This document shows positions 63,947-64,000 of a stretch of 64,000 nt of DNA, piece after piece. The position numbers and the translations under genes were made by a program. Origin of the DNA: Coprobacillaceae bacterium UN01-12pH3A. GTDB lineage: Bacteria > Bacillota_I > Bacilli_A > Erysipelotrichales > Coprobacillaceae. The notes below the pieces were generated by a model that was not told the origin of the DNA, searched no databases, and was given only the letters and a program-made list of their open reading frames with translations. The stretch spans positions 22,861 through 86,860 of the forward strand of contig JAQENU010000014.1 of the NCBI GenBank assembly GCA_027676805.1, in the 5' to 3' direction. Positions within the stretch are counted from its first letter, which is position 1. Each line of letters starts with the position of its first letter.

Positions 63947-64000
63947 AAACCTGAAATAATGATACAATCCCACCAAAGTAGACAGATGAAATAAATAAAA

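Overview
The window looks like a chromosomal stretch of a low-GC, Gram-positive, probably anaerobic member of the Bacillota. AT-rich intergenic regions, AGGAGG-type ribosome binding sites, sigma-A-like promoters, cre-like sites and a ligA-camS-gatCAB-rlmD block all support this. Anaerobic sulfite reductase genes and a compact gut-type sugar and stress gene set make the Erysipelotrichia a reasonable guess, but this is an inference and no marker gene was compared. I see no tRNA, rRNA, CRISPR array, insertion sequence, prophage or replication origin. About nine tenths is coding, in short operons mostly on the minus strand.

Layout. 1-2.4 kb: anaerobic sulfite reductase genes asrA and asrB (asrB is cut by the window edge) with a divergent LysR regulator. 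2.4-13 kb is an accessory-looking stretch: two maltose/galactoside-type O-acetyltransferases, XRE and MerR regulators, a truncated diaminobutyrate-type aminotransferase, a nitrilase / alpha-beta hydrolase / DUF3795 trio, an arsenic-type operon (ArsR, TPFCSCSS permease, thioredoxin-like protein, ArsC), HxlR plus isochorismatase-like hydrolase, and MarR plus NAD(P)-binding protein. 12.7-21 kb is a housekeeping operon read leftward: ligA, camS, gatC, gatA, gatB, a membrane-anchored unknown and an RlmD-type rRNA methyltransferase.

21-25.4 kb: a VanS/VanR-like two-component system, then cdaA-cdaR for cyclic di-AMP synthesis. 25.5-38.3 kb: a PduL-type phosphotransacylase, an esterase, MerR, a GH4 6-phospho-glycosidase with a cre site and an RpiR regulator, a YbaN / YgbA / CydD / CydC operon, a GH1 6-phospho-beta-glucosidase, and uncharacterised and hydrolase genes. 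38.3-47 kb: an alpha/beta hydrolase, a TcdA/ThiF-type protein, a SRPBCC protein, then the aspartate-family pathway arranged divergently. thrC-thrB are read leftward. hom-lysC-asd are read rightward behind a sigma-A promoter, a short Met-rich leader ORF and a terminator, which together look like an attenuator.

47-58.3 kb: two AraC/GyrI-like regulators, DUF3788, a WYL regulator, asnB, TetR with two flavodoxin-like oxidoreductases, and an ABC exporter with its own MerR regulator behind a 19-bp-spacer promoter. 58.3-64 kb: a small membrane protein whose start appears frameshifted, rpmG (L33), a class B penicillin-binding protein, an XpaC-family pair, an orphan PTS IIB and a Cof-type HAD phosphatase.

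Most genes belong to known families. The observations most worth follow-up are the hom leader, the frameshifted small membrane protein, the intact MerR-type promoter that now serves a truncated gene, the YbaN-YgbA-CydDC grouping, and several exact palindromes next to regulator genes.
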